A stretch of 64,000 nt of DNA from an uncultured Ruminococcus sp. (GTDB lineage: Bacteria > Bacillota > Clostridia > Oscillospirales > Ruminococcaceae), in NCBI GenBank assembly GCA_900538575.1, contig UPZA01000002.1, forward strand, positions 196,817 to 260,816, written 5' to 3'. Of this stretch, positions 25,238-33,884 are shown one piece after another. The notes under the pieces were generated by a model. The model did no database searches. It saw only the letters and a list, made by a program, of their open reading frames with translations, and had not been told where the DNA came from. Both the position numbers and the translations under genes were made by a program. Every line of letters begins with the position of its first letter. The stretch's first letter is position 1.

Positions 25238-26055
25238 GCCGTTTTCTTAAGATTTATGTATTCTGATTTTAATAGATTATATATCTCCGTTCCATGACTC
25301 TGACCAAACTTAGAAACAAGCTCTCTATAAAAGGAGTTTTTATCCTTTGACTTCTGCAAAACGGAATTGATTTTTATGATTTCCGACGGAGAATAATCAG
25401 GTAAAATAGAACGCAATTTCTGATAAGTAGAATCAAATTTCTTCAATTCAGTAAAATCAGATTTAAGGGCGCCGTAAATTTCCTCTCCCCTTTCCTGCTT
25501 GAAACGCGCAACCAGCTCTCTGTGAAAATCCTGCTTGTCTGACGTTCCCAGCAACACCGCGCTTATATTAATTATATCGCATGAGGAATAAGCTGGAAGA
25601 AGATCGCATAAGGAATTATAGAGGCTGTCCGCACGACCGTTATCGGATTTTACTATCCTGACCTTAGACGGCTTTTCCTTAGATACAAAGGTTCCCGCGA
25701 TCGAAGTATGACGGACGATCTCAACGCCTTCGGCATAAAGATAATTGTCATAGAAGGATAAATTAGCGTCAAACCCTTTATCATTGCTTATTATATATAT
25801 GTTCTGAGTAGTGCCCTTTCCTAAAATATAGCCTGCAAACATTGTAAGCTGAAAATCAAGGGCATTTTTTCCCGCAGAAACGGAAAAATACTTTATCTCA
25901 GCGCTGGATTCCACTAATTTTTTATGAGCCTCAAACGATAAATTACCGGCATTGGTCGTATAAAAAACATAGACGCTGTCATTTTTTCCAAGCTTTTCAA
26001 TACCCCTGAAGCCGTCCGCATTGACGTTTTCATAATCGACTAAATATATAGACAT
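25234..26055 (-). CDS. PIN/NYN-like nuclease-fold protein with duplicated C-terminal module
   Basis: Protein of 273 residues. Residues 1-125 look like a PIN/NYN-type ribonuclease fold, with acidic residues at expected places: Asp7 and Glu9 in LVDYENV, Asp67 in ALDFQLT and Asp92/Asp96 in SNDKGFD. The second half is a tandem duplication of a helical module (about 143-205 and 211-270) sharing LPxYS, IIxI, VL, SxDK, F-RELV, F-Q, G-EIY and LKS. I do not recognise the module. It lies 2 bp after a TVP38 gene and overlaps the MFS gene. Function unknown; an RNA-cleaving role is suggested only by the fold. Confidence 0.7.
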   Translation of the reverse strand: MSIYLVDYENVNADGFRGIEKLGKNDSVYVFYTTNAGNLSFEAHKKLVESSAEIKYFSVSAGKNALDFQLTMFAGYILGKGTTQNIYIISNDKGFDANLSFYDNYLYAEGVEIVRHTSIAGTFVSKEKPSKVRIVKSDNGRADSLYNSLCDLLPAYSSCDIINISAVLLGTSDKQDFHRELVARFKQERGEEIYGALKSDFTELKKFDSTYQKLRSILPDYSPSEIIKINSVLQKSKDKNSFYRELVSKFGQSHGTEIYNLLKSEYINLKKTA

Positions 26056-26057
26056 TA

Positions 26058-26765
26058 TTATTGTTCTCCTTTTTCAATACTCTTTTTTTGTCTGCTGTTA
26101 GTAATATAATTATTCAGAAAAATCCCGATAATTCCCACAGCTCCGGTTATTAGAAAAATAATAACCGTAATTACAGGCTTTCCGTTTCCAAGCGTCGCTC
26201 CCATAAATGCGGACGAGGTTACGGACGGAATTCTGGCCAGAGTAGCTATAAAATAAAACCTGTAGCGGTTAATATCCGTAAGCGAAGTCATATATGATAT
26301 CACGTCTTTGGGGGTTCCGGGAATCATAAGTATGATGAATACAATCAGCTCAAGCTTTTTCTCGTCATGAAGAAACTTGAATTTTTTGAACTTATCCTCC
26401 GGCACAAAAGCGTCCACCAACGGTTTACCGAATTTTTTAACAAGATTATATATTATTACGGTTGCGGCAAAAATACCGATTTCACATAAAACAAGCCCCC
26501 AGAAAGCGCCGAAAAGCACTCCGCCGATTATTTCAACCGGCCCTCCCGGAATAAAAGCCAGCACAATATGAGTTATTTCCATAAGAACAAATAAAACCGG
26601 AGCGAAAATTCCGAAGCCTTCCACTCTTTTCTGAATCATATCGCGTCCCTGCTCGGTAGCGAGAAGTCTGATAAACGGAACGAGAACGAATATCGTCAGT
26701 ACGGCGCATAATAAAACCATAAATATAACAAAAGATATTTTCAATATCTTTTTTTGTTTAGTCAT
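26058..26765 (-). CDS. TVP38/TMEM64-family (VTT domain) membrane protein
   Basis: Integral membrane protein of 235 residues with about six hydrophobic segments. The VTT/DedA signature region contains FIPGGPVEIIGGVLFGAFWG near 72 and the later LMIPGTPKDVISYMTSLTD near 147. DedA-superfamily proteins have been linked to lipid scrambling or flipping. First gene of a minus-strand run with the PIN-like and MFS genes; the functional link is unclear. ATG at 26765 has a GAAGGAA site upstream. Confidence 0.88.
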   Translation of the reverse strand: MTKQKKILKISFVIFMVLLCAVLTIFVLVPFIRLLATEQGRDMIQKRVEGFGIFAPVLFVLMEITHIVLAFIPGGPVEIIGGVLFGAFWGLVLCEIGIFAATVIIYNLVKKFGKPLVDAFVPEDKFKKFKFLHDEKKLELIVFIILMIPGTPKDVISYMTSLTDINRYRFYFIATLARIPSVTSSAFMGATLGNGKPVITVIIFLITGAVGIIGIFLNNYITNSRQKKSIEKGEQ

Positions 26766-26874
26766 TTTTTGCGTTCCTTCCCTCTGTATGTTTTTATTAT
26801 GATTTTTTATAACTATCCAACAATAATTATAGCATTTTTTTTAGATTTTGCAAGATGATTTTTTCCATAAACAC

Positions 26875-26903
26875 TTGTAACTTTAAAAAAATAATGATAT
26901 AAT
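26875..26903 (+). promoter_or_regulatory. Sigma-A promoter
   Basis: TTGTAA, 17 bp, TATAAT, about 75 bp before the unknown membrane protein gene at 26979. Confidence 0.75.
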
Positions 26904-26978
26904 ATGTATTGTCTTAAAAAAGCAATATAACATTATTTAGAATAAAGTCCTTTAAAACGCATTTGAAAGGGGAAATTA

Positions 26979-27731
26979 ATGAAAAGCGCCAAACTCCATT
27001 CAAACATCTGGCTTAAAAGAGGAGCTTCGGCTTTAGGTCTCTTCTACGCAATATTTATCTGTATATTATCGTATCATGCAGTTTTCTATGAAATCATTAT
27101 AACCCAAAGAATAGCGTTCTGTCTGTTATTAACAGTTATTTCTATTGTGGCAGGCGCGGCTATGATTTATTCAAGAAAACAGCTTATGACTAAGATTTCG
27201 GGGTTTATTATGTTCCCCGCCCTGCTTCCCGTTGTGCTTTTATGCTTCGGCTCATGGGAAATGATAATTCCTCTGGCGGTCTGCGCAATAGTTATATTTT
27301 TCGCCAGCGGCTCTAACGAAGCTTCAAAAACGCTGCTTGGAACCATATATCTTCTGACTTATATATTAGCAGCTTTGGCATATTTTATATTTACAAGCTT
27401 TTTGGCTTCTCCGGCAATAAAGGAAACAATAGAAAGCGGGGTATCGCCTTCCGGCAAATACCGCTACGAAGTAATTGAAACGACCGACAGTTCAAACGGA
27501 AGCACGTCCGTTATACTCGAACCTAATTTTCTTGATAAAAAATATGCTCTTGTAACCTTCAAGGTAAAGGGATATGACCGCAAGCTTTGCGTTAAAAGAC
27601 CGAAAACCGAGGTTGAGCTTGAATGGAAGGACGACGATCTTTATATAAACGGAGAAAGATGGTTTACGCCTGAACAGGCAAAAAGGGGTAAATGGTTTGA
27701 AAAGGAATCCCGTTCCTTTGATTTTATGTAA
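26979..27731 (+). CDS. Unknown membrane protein with C-terminal soluble domain
   Basis: Not recognised. The 250-residue product has about five hydrophobic segments in residues 15-150 (GLFYAIFICILSYHAVF, IAFCLLLTVISIVAGAAMIY, and others), then a soluble domain (about 155-250). That domain starts SGVSPSGKYRYEVIETTDSS and reads like a short beta-rich module (GSTSVILEP, YALVTFKVKG, VELEWKDDDLYINGERW). This tail resembles the small beta domain that binds or senses at the membrane surface in other Firmicute proteins, but this is a guess. It has its own promoter and AAAGGGG before the ATG, and a terminator-like hairpin afterwards. Confidence 0.65.
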   Translation: MKSAKLHSNIWLKRGASALGLFYAIFICILSYHAVFYEIIITQRIAFCLLLTVISIVAGAAMIYSRKQLMTKISGFIMFPALLPVVLLCFGSWEMIIPLAVCAIVIFFASGSNEASKTLLGTIYLLTYILAALAYFIFTSFLASPAIKETIESGVSPSGKYRYEVIETTDSSNGSTSVILEPNFLDKKYALVTFKVKGYDRKLCVKRPKTEVELEWKDDDLYINGERWFTPEQAKRGKWFEKESRSFDFM

Positions 27732-27735
27732 ATTA

Positions 27736-27770
27736 GACGCCGTTATAAACCAGGCGTTTAAGCGGCGTTT
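27736..27770 (+). terminator. Probable terminator before xylA
   Basis: ACGCCG and CGGCGT arms with a long internal loop that can itself pair, followed by TTTAAATT. Confidence 0.5.
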
Positions 27771-27784
27771 TAAATTAAGACAGG

Positions 27785-27812
27785 TTAAGGTAAAACTCAG
27801 ATATTACCTTAA
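27785..27812 (+). promoter_or_regulatory. Inverted repeat upstream of xylA, possible operator
   Basis: TTAAGGTAA, 10 bp, TTACCTTAA: perfect 9-bp arms with centres 19 bp apart, extended by CAG and CTG. It lies 42 bp before the xylA start. It does not match the known Bacillus XylR box. It may bind a local repressor or fold in RNA. Confidence 0.5.
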
Positions 27813-27853
27813 ATCTGTCCAAAACCAAGAATATAATCATACAGGAGGATAAT

Positions 27854-29179
27854 ATGAGCGAATTTTTTAAAGGTATAGGAAAAATCTCTTTTGAAGGAAA
27901 GGATTCTAAAAACCCGCTTGCTTTCAAGCACTACAATCCGGATGAAGTTATAGGCGGAAAAACTATGAAGGAGCAGCTCAAGTTCGCGCTTTCATGGTGG
28001 CATACTATGGGCGGCGACGGAACCGATATGTTCGGCTGCGGCACTACTGACAAGACATGGGGCGAGGACGACTCCGTTGCAAGAGCAAAGGCTAAGGTTG
28101 ACGCTGCCTTTGAAATTATGGACAAGCTTTCAATAGATTATTTCTGTTTCCATGACCGCGATCTTTCCCCTGAATACGGTTCTCTTTCGGAAACAAACGC
28201 TAAGTTAGATGAAATTACAGATTATATAGCAGAAAAAATGAAGGCTGATACTTCAAAGAAGTGTCTCTGGGGTACTGCCAAGTGCTTTGACCACCCGCGA
28301 TTCATGCACGGAGCCGGAACGTCTCCGTCTGCCGACGTTTTCGCTTTCTCCGCGGCTCAGATCAAAAAGGCTGTTGAAACGACAGTTAAGCTCGGAGGCA
28401 ACGGCTATGTATTCTGGGGCGGACGCGAGGGCTATGAAACTCTCCTTAACACAAATATGGGACTTGAACAGGACAACATGGCGCGTCTTATGAGAATGAC
28501 CGTCGACTATGCGCGTTCAATCGGCTATAAGGGCGATTTCTATATTGAGCCGAAGCCAAAGGAACCGACAAAGCACCAATATGACTTTGACACTGCGACG
28601 GTTCTCGGCTTCCTACGCAAGTACGGCCTTGACAAGGATTTCAAAATGAACATTGAAGCAAACCACGCAACGCTTGCACAGCACACATTCCAGCATGAGC
28701 TGAGAGTTGCCAGAGAAAACGGCGTGTTTGGCTCAATCGACGCGAATCAGGGCGATCCGTTGCTCGGCTGGGATACTGACCAGTTCCCTACAAACGTTTA
28801 CGACACCGCTCTTTGCATGTATGAAGTTTTAAAGGCAGGCGGTTTTACAAACGGCGGTCTGAACTTTGACGCTAAGGCAAGAAGAGGCTCTTTTGAGCTG
28901 GAGGATATCTTCCACAGCTACATTGCAGGTATGGACGCATTTGCTCTCGGTCTCAAGATTGCTCAGAAGATGATTGACGACGGCAGAATCGATAAGTTTG
29001 TCGCTGACAGATATGCAAGCTGGACAACAGGCATCGGAAAAGACATTATTGACGGAAAGGCTGATATGGCTTACCTTGAAAAGTACGCGCTTGAAAAGGG
29101 CGAGGTTACAGATTCTCTGGGCAGCGGCCGTCAGGAACTGCTTGAAAATATCATGAACGATATTATGTTTAGTCTTTAA
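27854..29179 (+). CDS. xylA: Xylose isomerase
   Basis: Converts D-xylose to D-xylulose in the cytoplasm with two divalent metal ions. The 441-residue class II-type enzyme shows FCFHDRDLSPE with the catalytic His near 100. It also has GGNGYVFWGGREGYETLLNT near 185, KGDFYIEPKPKEPTKHQYDF with the metal Glu near 233, and the metal-binding region IEANHATLAQHTFQHEL, then GSIDANQGDPLLGWDTDQFP. AGGAGG precedes the ATG. Its partner xylB lies 750 bp downstream, beyond an unrelated membrane gene and two terminator-like hairpins, so the two may not share one transcript. Confidence 0.98.
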   Translation: MSEFFKGIGKISFEGKDSKNPLAFKHYNPDEVIGGKTMKEQLKFALSWWHTMGGDGTDMFGCGTTDKTWGEDDSVARAKAKVDAAFEIMDKLSIDYFCFHDRDLSPEYGSLSETNAKLDEITDYIAEKMKADTSKKCLWGTAKCFDHPRFMHGAGTSPSADVFAFSAAQIKKAVETTVKLGGNGYVFWGGREGYETLLNTNMGLEQDNMARLMRMTVDYARSIGYKGDFYIEPKPKEPTKHQYDFDTATVLGFLRKYGLDKDFKMNIEANHATLAQHTFQHELRVARENGVFGSIDANQGDPLLGWDTDQFPTNVYDTALCMYEVLKAGGFTNGGLNFDAKARRGSFELEDIFHSYIAGMDAFALGLKIAQKMIDDGRIDKFVADRYASWTTGIGKDIIDGKADMAYLEKYALEKGEVTDSLGSGRQELLENIMNDIMFSL

Positions 29180-29252
29180 TTAGCAAAAGTTCAGCTCAAG
29201 CCTTTTTAAGAATCACAGAGGCAAGGGACAGAGTCCCTGACGTCGCGTTTTC

Positions 29253-29290
29253 ATACGGCGGAATACCTTGCCGTATTAATGCGTTTTTTC
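29253..29290 (+). terminator. Terminator after xylA
   Basis: ATACGGC and GCCGTAT arms, then a short AATGCG and TTTTTT. A smaller GGGAC-AGA-GTCCC hairpin precedes it at about 29225. Confidence 0.6.
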
Positions 29291-29318
29291 TGGTGAATTG
29301 ACGTTTCAAACGTTAACA

Positions 29319-29354
29319 GGGCGCTTTTTTGCAAATGAAAAAGCGCCCTTATTT
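29319..29354 (+). terminator. Second terminator between xylA and the orphan membrane gene
   Basis: GGGCGCTTTTT, 8-nt loop, AAAAAGCGCCC, then TTATTTATT. It separates xylA transcription from the next two genes. Confidence 0.75.
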
Positions 29355-29453
29355 ATTAAACATAGGTATAATAATTATGAAAAATGTGCAGTAAAGTATT
29401 GTTTCGACGATATGTTTGTTTTGCAAATATTCGGATTTGGAGAAATAATAAAA

Positions 29454-29924
29454 GTGAAGGTTAATAATAATATTCCGTTTAAAACATGGAAAAATGCTCT
29501 TTTTTCCTTAATAATTTCCTTATTGGAAATTGCAACAACTCAGTTATATATAAATTATCTATATAAAATGAGTAATATTGTATTTAACTTTATGTTTTTA
29601 ACGATGTATATATTAACAGTCTTTTTATATTACCATTTAATATATAAACATAAGAATAATATATATGTAACAGGTGTAAGATGTATAAGCGTTGTTTTTC
29701 AATATTTTTATATTTTCATAATATACTCTATTTACCTTAAATTTATACATCATGTTCCTCAACCGACAGAGGGCGGAGGAGGACCGGGCGGAATGTGGAT
29801 TATATATGCTATATTTTTTATTGCACCTATGCCAATTTGCATTAATATTATTTTGATTATTTATTTAAAAATATGCGAATATATAAATACGGTTTATAAA
29901 AAAATAAAAAGCAGAAAGGAATAG
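29454..29924 (+). CDS. AT-rich orphan membrane protein between xylA and xylB
   Basis: Not recognised. The likely product has about 156 residues from a GTG at 29454 that follows TTGGAG by 11 nt; an ATG at 29412 is the alternative. The long open frame starting at 29298 runs through a terminator hairpin and is unlikely. There are about four hydrophobic segments (SLIISLLEIATTQLYI, FNFMFLTMYILTVFLYYHLI, GVRCISVVFQYFYIFII, IIYAIFFIAPMPICINIILI) and a loop with TEGGGGPGG. The end is basic. Base composition is strikingly A+T-rich beside xylA and xylB, which suggests recent arrival. It ends 4 bp before xylB and probably shares its transcript. Confidence 0.55.
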   Translation: MKVNNNIPFKTWKNALFSLIISLLEIATTQLYINYLYKMSNIVFNFMFLTMYILTVFLYYHLIYKHKNNIYVTGVRCISVVFQYFYIFIIYSIYLKFIHHVPQPTEGGGGPGGMWIIYAIFFIAPMPICINIILIIYLKICEYINTVYKKIKSRKE

Positions 29925-29928
29925 TAAC

Positions 29929-31452
29929 ATGTCATACATTATAGGCGTAGACTGCGGAACAAGCGGCACAAAGACAGTCCTCTTTGACGAGCTTGGAACA
30001 GTCGTTGCTTCACACACTATCGAATATCCAATGTATCAGCCTAAAAACGGCTATGCGGAACAGGATCCCAACGACTGGGCTTCCGCTATGATTGATACGA
30101 TCAAAGCCGTTATGGCTAAAAGCGGCGTTAAAAAAGTGGACGTAAAAGGAATCGGTATTTCCGGTCAGATGCACGGTCTCGTTATGCTTGATAAGGATAA
30201 TAACGTACTCAGAAAATCAATTATCTGGTGCGATCAGAGGACAGCCAACGAAGTCGCTGAAATGAACAGCAGGCTCGGCGAAAAAAAGCTTATTGAAATC
30301 ACCGCCAATCCTGCGCTGACAGGCTGGACAGCCGCAAAAATTCTTTGGGTAAAAAACAACGAGCCTGATATTTACGAAAAGTGCCGTCATATTCTTTTGC
30401 CAAAGGACTTCTTGAGATTCGTCCTTACAAACGAATATGCAACAGAGGTTTCGGACGCGTCCGGAATGCAGCTTTTAGACGTTGCAAACCGCTGCTGGAG
30501 CAAAGAGGTATGCGATACGCTCGGAATTGATATGTCAATGCTAGGCAAGATTTACGAGTCCTGCGAGGTTACGGGAACGCTTACAAAAGGCATGGCTGAT
30601 GTTCTCGGTCTTTGCGAGGGCACTCCTGTTGTAGGCGGCGCAGGAGATAACGCAGCTGCTGCTGTTGGCACAGGAGTTGTCGAAGACGGAAAAGCGTTTA
30701 CAACAATAGGTACCTCAGGAGTCGTATTTGCACATACGTCAAATATTTCAATTGATCCTAAGGGCAGAGTGCATACATGCTGCGCGGCCGTACCTAATTC
30801 ATGGCACATTATGGGCGTTACTCAAGGCGCAGGACTTTCGCTGAAATGGTTCAGGGATAATTTCAGCAGCGCCGAAAAAGAAACGGCAAGGCTTATGGAC
30901 GTCGACGAATATTATCTTATGGATAAGGAAGCGGAAAACGTTCCCGTCGGGGCAAACCGCCTGCTTTATCTTCCGTATCTAATGGGCGAAAGAACGCCTC
31001 ACCTTGACCCTGACGCAAGAGGAGTATTTTTCGGACTTTCGGCAATTCACACAAAAAGAGATATGCTGAGAGCCGTTATGGAAGGGGTTGCCTATTCCCT
31101 TCGCGACTGTTTTGAAATCTGCCGTGAAATGGGCATTGATATAAGCGATATGACGGCCTGCGGCGGCGGCGGAACTTCATCGTTGTGGCGGCAGATGCTT
31201 GCCGACCTTTATAAATGCCCTGTTAAAACTTCGGCGTCAAAGGAGGGTCCTGCTCTCGGCGCCGCAATACTTGCAGCTGTAGGTGCAGGAATTTACAGCT
31301 CTGTTCCGGAGGCGTGCAGCGCTATAGTAAAAACGGACAAAACACAGCAGCCTATTTCGGAAAATATCCCTAAGTATGATAGCTGTTACAATTTGTATAC
31401 TGAAATTTACCCCGCATTAAAGGATAAGTTTAAGGCTCTTGCAAAATTATAA
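29929..31452 (+). CDS. xylB: Xylulokinase
   Basis: FGGY-family kinase of 507 residues that phosphorylates D-xylulose for the pentose-phosphate pathway. It starts YIIGVDCGTSGTKTVLFDEL (phosphate loop). Also visible are GIGISGQMHGLVMLDKDNNV near 78, catalytic-region GGAGDNAAAAVGTGVVEDG near 238 and the C-terminal adenosine motif MTACGGGGTSSLWRQMLADL near 407. AAAGGAA precedes the ATG. With xylA and the GH43 enzyme it completes intracellular use of xylan products. Confidence 0.97.
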   Translation: MSYIIGVDCGTSGTKTVLFDELGTVVASHTIEYPMYQPKNGYAEQDPNDWASAMIDTIKAVMAKSGVKKVDVKGIGISGQMHGLVMLDKDNNVLRKSIIWCDQRTANEVAEMNSRLGEKKLIEITANPALTGWTAAKILWVKNNEPDIYEKCRHILLPKDFLRFVLTNEYATEVSDASGMQLLDVANRCWSKEVCDTLGIDMSMLGKIYESCEVTGTLTKGMADVLGLCEGTPVVGGAGDNAAAAVGTGVVEDGKAFTTIGTSGVVFAHTSNISIDPKGRVHTCCAAVPNSWHIMGVTQGAGLSLKWFRDNFSSAEKETARLMDVDEYYLMDKEAENVPVGANRLLYLPYLMGERTPHLDPDARGVFFGLSAIHTKRDMLRAVMEGVAYSLRDCFEICREMGIDISDMTACGGGGTSSLWRQMLADLYKCPVKTSASKEGPALGAAILAAVGAGIYSSVPEACSAIVKTDKTQQPISENIPKYDSCYNLYTEIYPALKDKFKALAKL

Positions 31453-31460
31453 TCTAACAA

Positions 31461-31500
31461 ATATGACCTAAGATAATCATTCTTAGGTCATATATTTTTT
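31461..31500 (+). terminator. Terminator after xylB
   Basis: ATATGACCTAAGA and TCTTAGGTCATAT, 13-bp perfect arms, 7-nt loop, followed by a T-rich tail. Confidence 0.85.
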
Positions 31501-31519
31501 CGGTTTACACTTTAATGCC

Positions 31520-31548
31520 TTGAAATGCATAAAACATTGTGATATAAT
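31520..31548 (+). promoter_or_regulatory. Sigma-A promoter of the aro operon
   Basis: TTGAAA, 17 bp, TATAAT, about 50 bp upstream of aroB. Confidence 0.85.
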
Positions 31549-31600
31549 AAACATAAGTTTATTTGCCGATTAAAAACGCGCATTTTTCCGGAGGAGCATT

Positions 31601-32644
31601 ATGAAAACTATAATTGTAAAAACAAGCACGCCATATAATATATATATAGAAAGAGGAATCTTAAATAAATGCGGAGCCGTCATATCCGAAACGGTAAAAA
31701 CCCGTAAAACTGCAATCATAACTGATGATATCGTTGACAGACTTTATGGAAAAGCCGTCGTAGATTCACTTGAAAGCTCAGGCTTTACAGTCTGCAAATT
31801 TGTTTTTAAAAACGGTGAAGGCTCAAAATCAACAGAAACGCTTAACGAAATTTATAACTTTCTCTGTGAAAATAACATAACGCGTACAGACTGCGTTATA
31901 GCTCTCGGAGGCGGCGTCGTCGGAGATATAACAGGCTTTGCGGCAGCTACGTTTTTAAGAGGACTTGAATATATACAGATACCGACAACGCTTTTAGCTC
32001 AAGTTGATTCCTCTGTCGGCGGAAAAACCGCAATTGATCTACCATGCGGAAAAAACCTGGTCGGAGCTTTTAAACAACCGGCCTGCGTTATCTGTGATCC
32101 GGACGTTTTGTCCACACTTTCCGAAACCATACTTTCCGACGGAATGGCGGAAGCCATCAAGTATGGAATGATTCGCGACAATAGACTTTTCGAGCTTATT
32201 GCTTCGCATAATATAAAAAACATTTCTGAAATTATAGACGACGTGGTTTACACAAGTATATCTATCAAACGTGACGTAGTTGAAAACGACGAATTTGATA
32301 CGGGAGAAAGAATGATCCTGAATTTCGGTCATACGCTGGGACACGCTATAGAAAGCTATTATAACTATGAAAAATATACGCATGGAAGCGCAGTAGCGAT
32401 CGGTATGTGCATGATTACAGAAAAAACCGGCGATAAAAAAATACTGGACAAGCTAAAAAAATGCGTTACCGCATATAACCTGCCCGTTAAGTCTGATGCT
32501 CCGATTCATGAGTTGCTAAAGCTTTGCTCTAATGATAAAAAGCGTGAAAGCGGAAATATAAATTACATAATATGCCCTGACATCGGAAAAGCGATAATTG
32601 AAAAGATCACAATTGCGGAATTTGAAAATCTCATGGGGGACTGA
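31601..32644 (+). CDS. aroB: 3-dehydroquinate synthase
   Basis: Second step of the shikimate pathway: converts DAHP to 3-dehydroquinate using NAD and a metal ion. The 347-residue protein shows FKNGEGSKSTETLNEIY near 68 and the NAD-binding CVIALGGGVVGDITGFAAAT near 100. It continues with PTTLLAQVDSSVGGKTAIDL near 131 and the metal-site His in ILNFGHTLGHAIE near 240. GGAGG precedes the ATG. First gene of aroB-aroA-aroC; the next gene starts 4 bp later. Confidence 0.96.
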   Translation: MKTIIVKTSTPYNIYIERGILNKCGAVISETVKTRKTAIITDDIVDRLYGKAVVDSLESSGFTVCKFVFKNGEGSKSTETLNEIYNFLCENNITRTDCVIALGGGVVGDITGFAAATFLRGLEYIQIPTTLLAQVDSSVGGKTAIDLPCGKNLVGAFKQPACVICDPDVLSTLSETILSDGMAEAIKYGMIRDNRLFELIASHNIKNISEIIDDVVYTSISIKRDVVENDEFDTGERMILNFGHTLGHAIESYYNYEKYTHGSAVAIGMCMITEKTGDKKILDKLKKCVTAYNLPVKSDAPIHELLKLCSNDKKRESGNINYIICPDIGKAIIEKITIAEFENLMGD

Positions 32645-32648
32645 AAGC

Positions 32649-33884
32649 ATGGATATTAAAATCATACCTTCAAAGCTGAGAGGAAGCGTCAGTATACCGG
32701 CTTCTAAAAGTATAGTGCACAGAGCCCTTATCAGCGCTGCTCTGGCTGACGGAGTTTCCGTAATTTCAAACGTTACATTTTCTCAGGATATCTACGCCAC
32801 CATTGACGCTCTTAAAGCAATAGGCGCCGAAATCGAAGTTTCAGGAAATACTGTTACCGTAAAAGGATTATCAGAAAATACTCCTGAAACTGCAGATATA
32901 AACTGCGCCGAAAGCGGCTCTACACTGCGTTTTTTAATACCGGTAACCTCGGCTCTCGGTATAAGCGCTGTATACAGCGGTCGCGGACGTTTGCCGGAAA
33001 GACCGATAACTCCGTATATACGAGAGCTTTCCGAAAAGGGAATCCATTTTGATTACAATAACACCATGCCGTTTACTGTCAGCGGAAAGCTCAGATCCGG
33101 TATCTTTAAGCTTGAGGGAAACGTTTCCTCCCAATTTGTAACAGGACTCTTATTCGCTCTGCCTCTTCTTGAAAATGATTCGGAAATTGTTCTGACATCT
33201 CGGCTTGAGTCAAAGCCGTACGCAGATATGACTATTTCGTGCTTAGATAAATTCGGCGTAAAAATATCTGAAACCGGTAACGGCTATTATATAAAGGGCG
33301 GACAAAAATACAAACCTGTAAGTCTTACTGCGGAAGGCGATTATTCTCAGGCGGCATTTTTCTATGTGGCAAATATTCTCGGAAGCGATATAAAAATAAA
33401 TAATTTGTCAGATAACAGCAGTCAGGGTGATAAGAAAATTGTTGAAATTATAAACGGCTTATGCTATAATAATAATGAAAAACCTGACGGATTCCGTCTT
33501 GACGCGTCCGACGTACCGGATCTTGTTCCTATACTCGGAGTGCTCGGAGCCTACTGTGAGGGAAAATCCGTCATATACAATGCAGCCCGCCTGAAAATAA
33601 AGGAAAGCGACAGACTCGCCGCTACTGCCGAAGCGGTCAACGCGCTTGGCGGAAAAATTATTCCGAGCGAAGACGGATTGATTATACATCACTCAGAACT
33701 CACGGGAGGTACGGCAGACAGCGCAGGAGATCACAGAATAGCGATGAGCGCCGCAATAGCCGCTACAATATGCAGTCAGCCGGTTATTATAAAAAACGCA
33801 GAATCAGTTGAAAAATCATATCCGGATTTTTTCAGGGATTATATAAATTTAGGAGGAACTGTCAATGTCATCACTTTGGAATAA
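32649..33884 (+). CDS. aroA: 3-phosphoshikimate 1-carboxyvinyltransferase (EPSP synthase)
   Basis: Transfers enolpyruvate from PEP to shikimate 3-phosphate. The 411-residue product begins MDIKIIPSKLRGSVSIPASK (substrate-binding Lys and Ser). It contains CAESGSTLRFLIPVTSAL near 81 with GSTLRF as PEP-binding region. It also contains the characteristic RLKIKESDRLAATAEAVNAL near 314 and GDHRIAMSAAIAA. The longer frame begins inside aroB; the ATG at 32649 follows GGGGGA at 8 nt and starts just after the aroB stop. It overlaps aroC by 20 bp. Confidence 0.96.
   Translation: MDIKIIPSKLRGSVSIPASKSIVHRALISAALADGVSVISNVTFSQDIYATIDALKAIGAEIEVSGNTVTVKGLSENTPETADINCAESGSTLRFLIPVTSALGISAVYSGRGRLPERPITPYIRELSEKGIHFDYNNTMPFTVSGKLRSGIFKLEGNVSSQFVTGLLFALPLLENDSEIVLTSRLESKPYADMTISCLDKFGVKISETGNGYYIKGGQKYKPVSLTAEGDYSQAAFFYVANILGSDIKINNLSDNSSQGDKKIVEIINGLCYNNNEKPDGFRLDASDVPDLVPILGVLGAYCEGKSVIYNAARLKIKESDRLAATAEAVNALGGKIIPSEDGLIIHHSELTGGTADSAGDHRIAMSAAIAATICSQPVIIKNAESVEKSYPDFFRDYINLGGTVNVITLE

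Noticed and set aside
29298..29453. N-terminal extension of the orphan membrane protein
   Set aside because: The frame passes through a strong terminator hairpin and has no ribosome-binding site.
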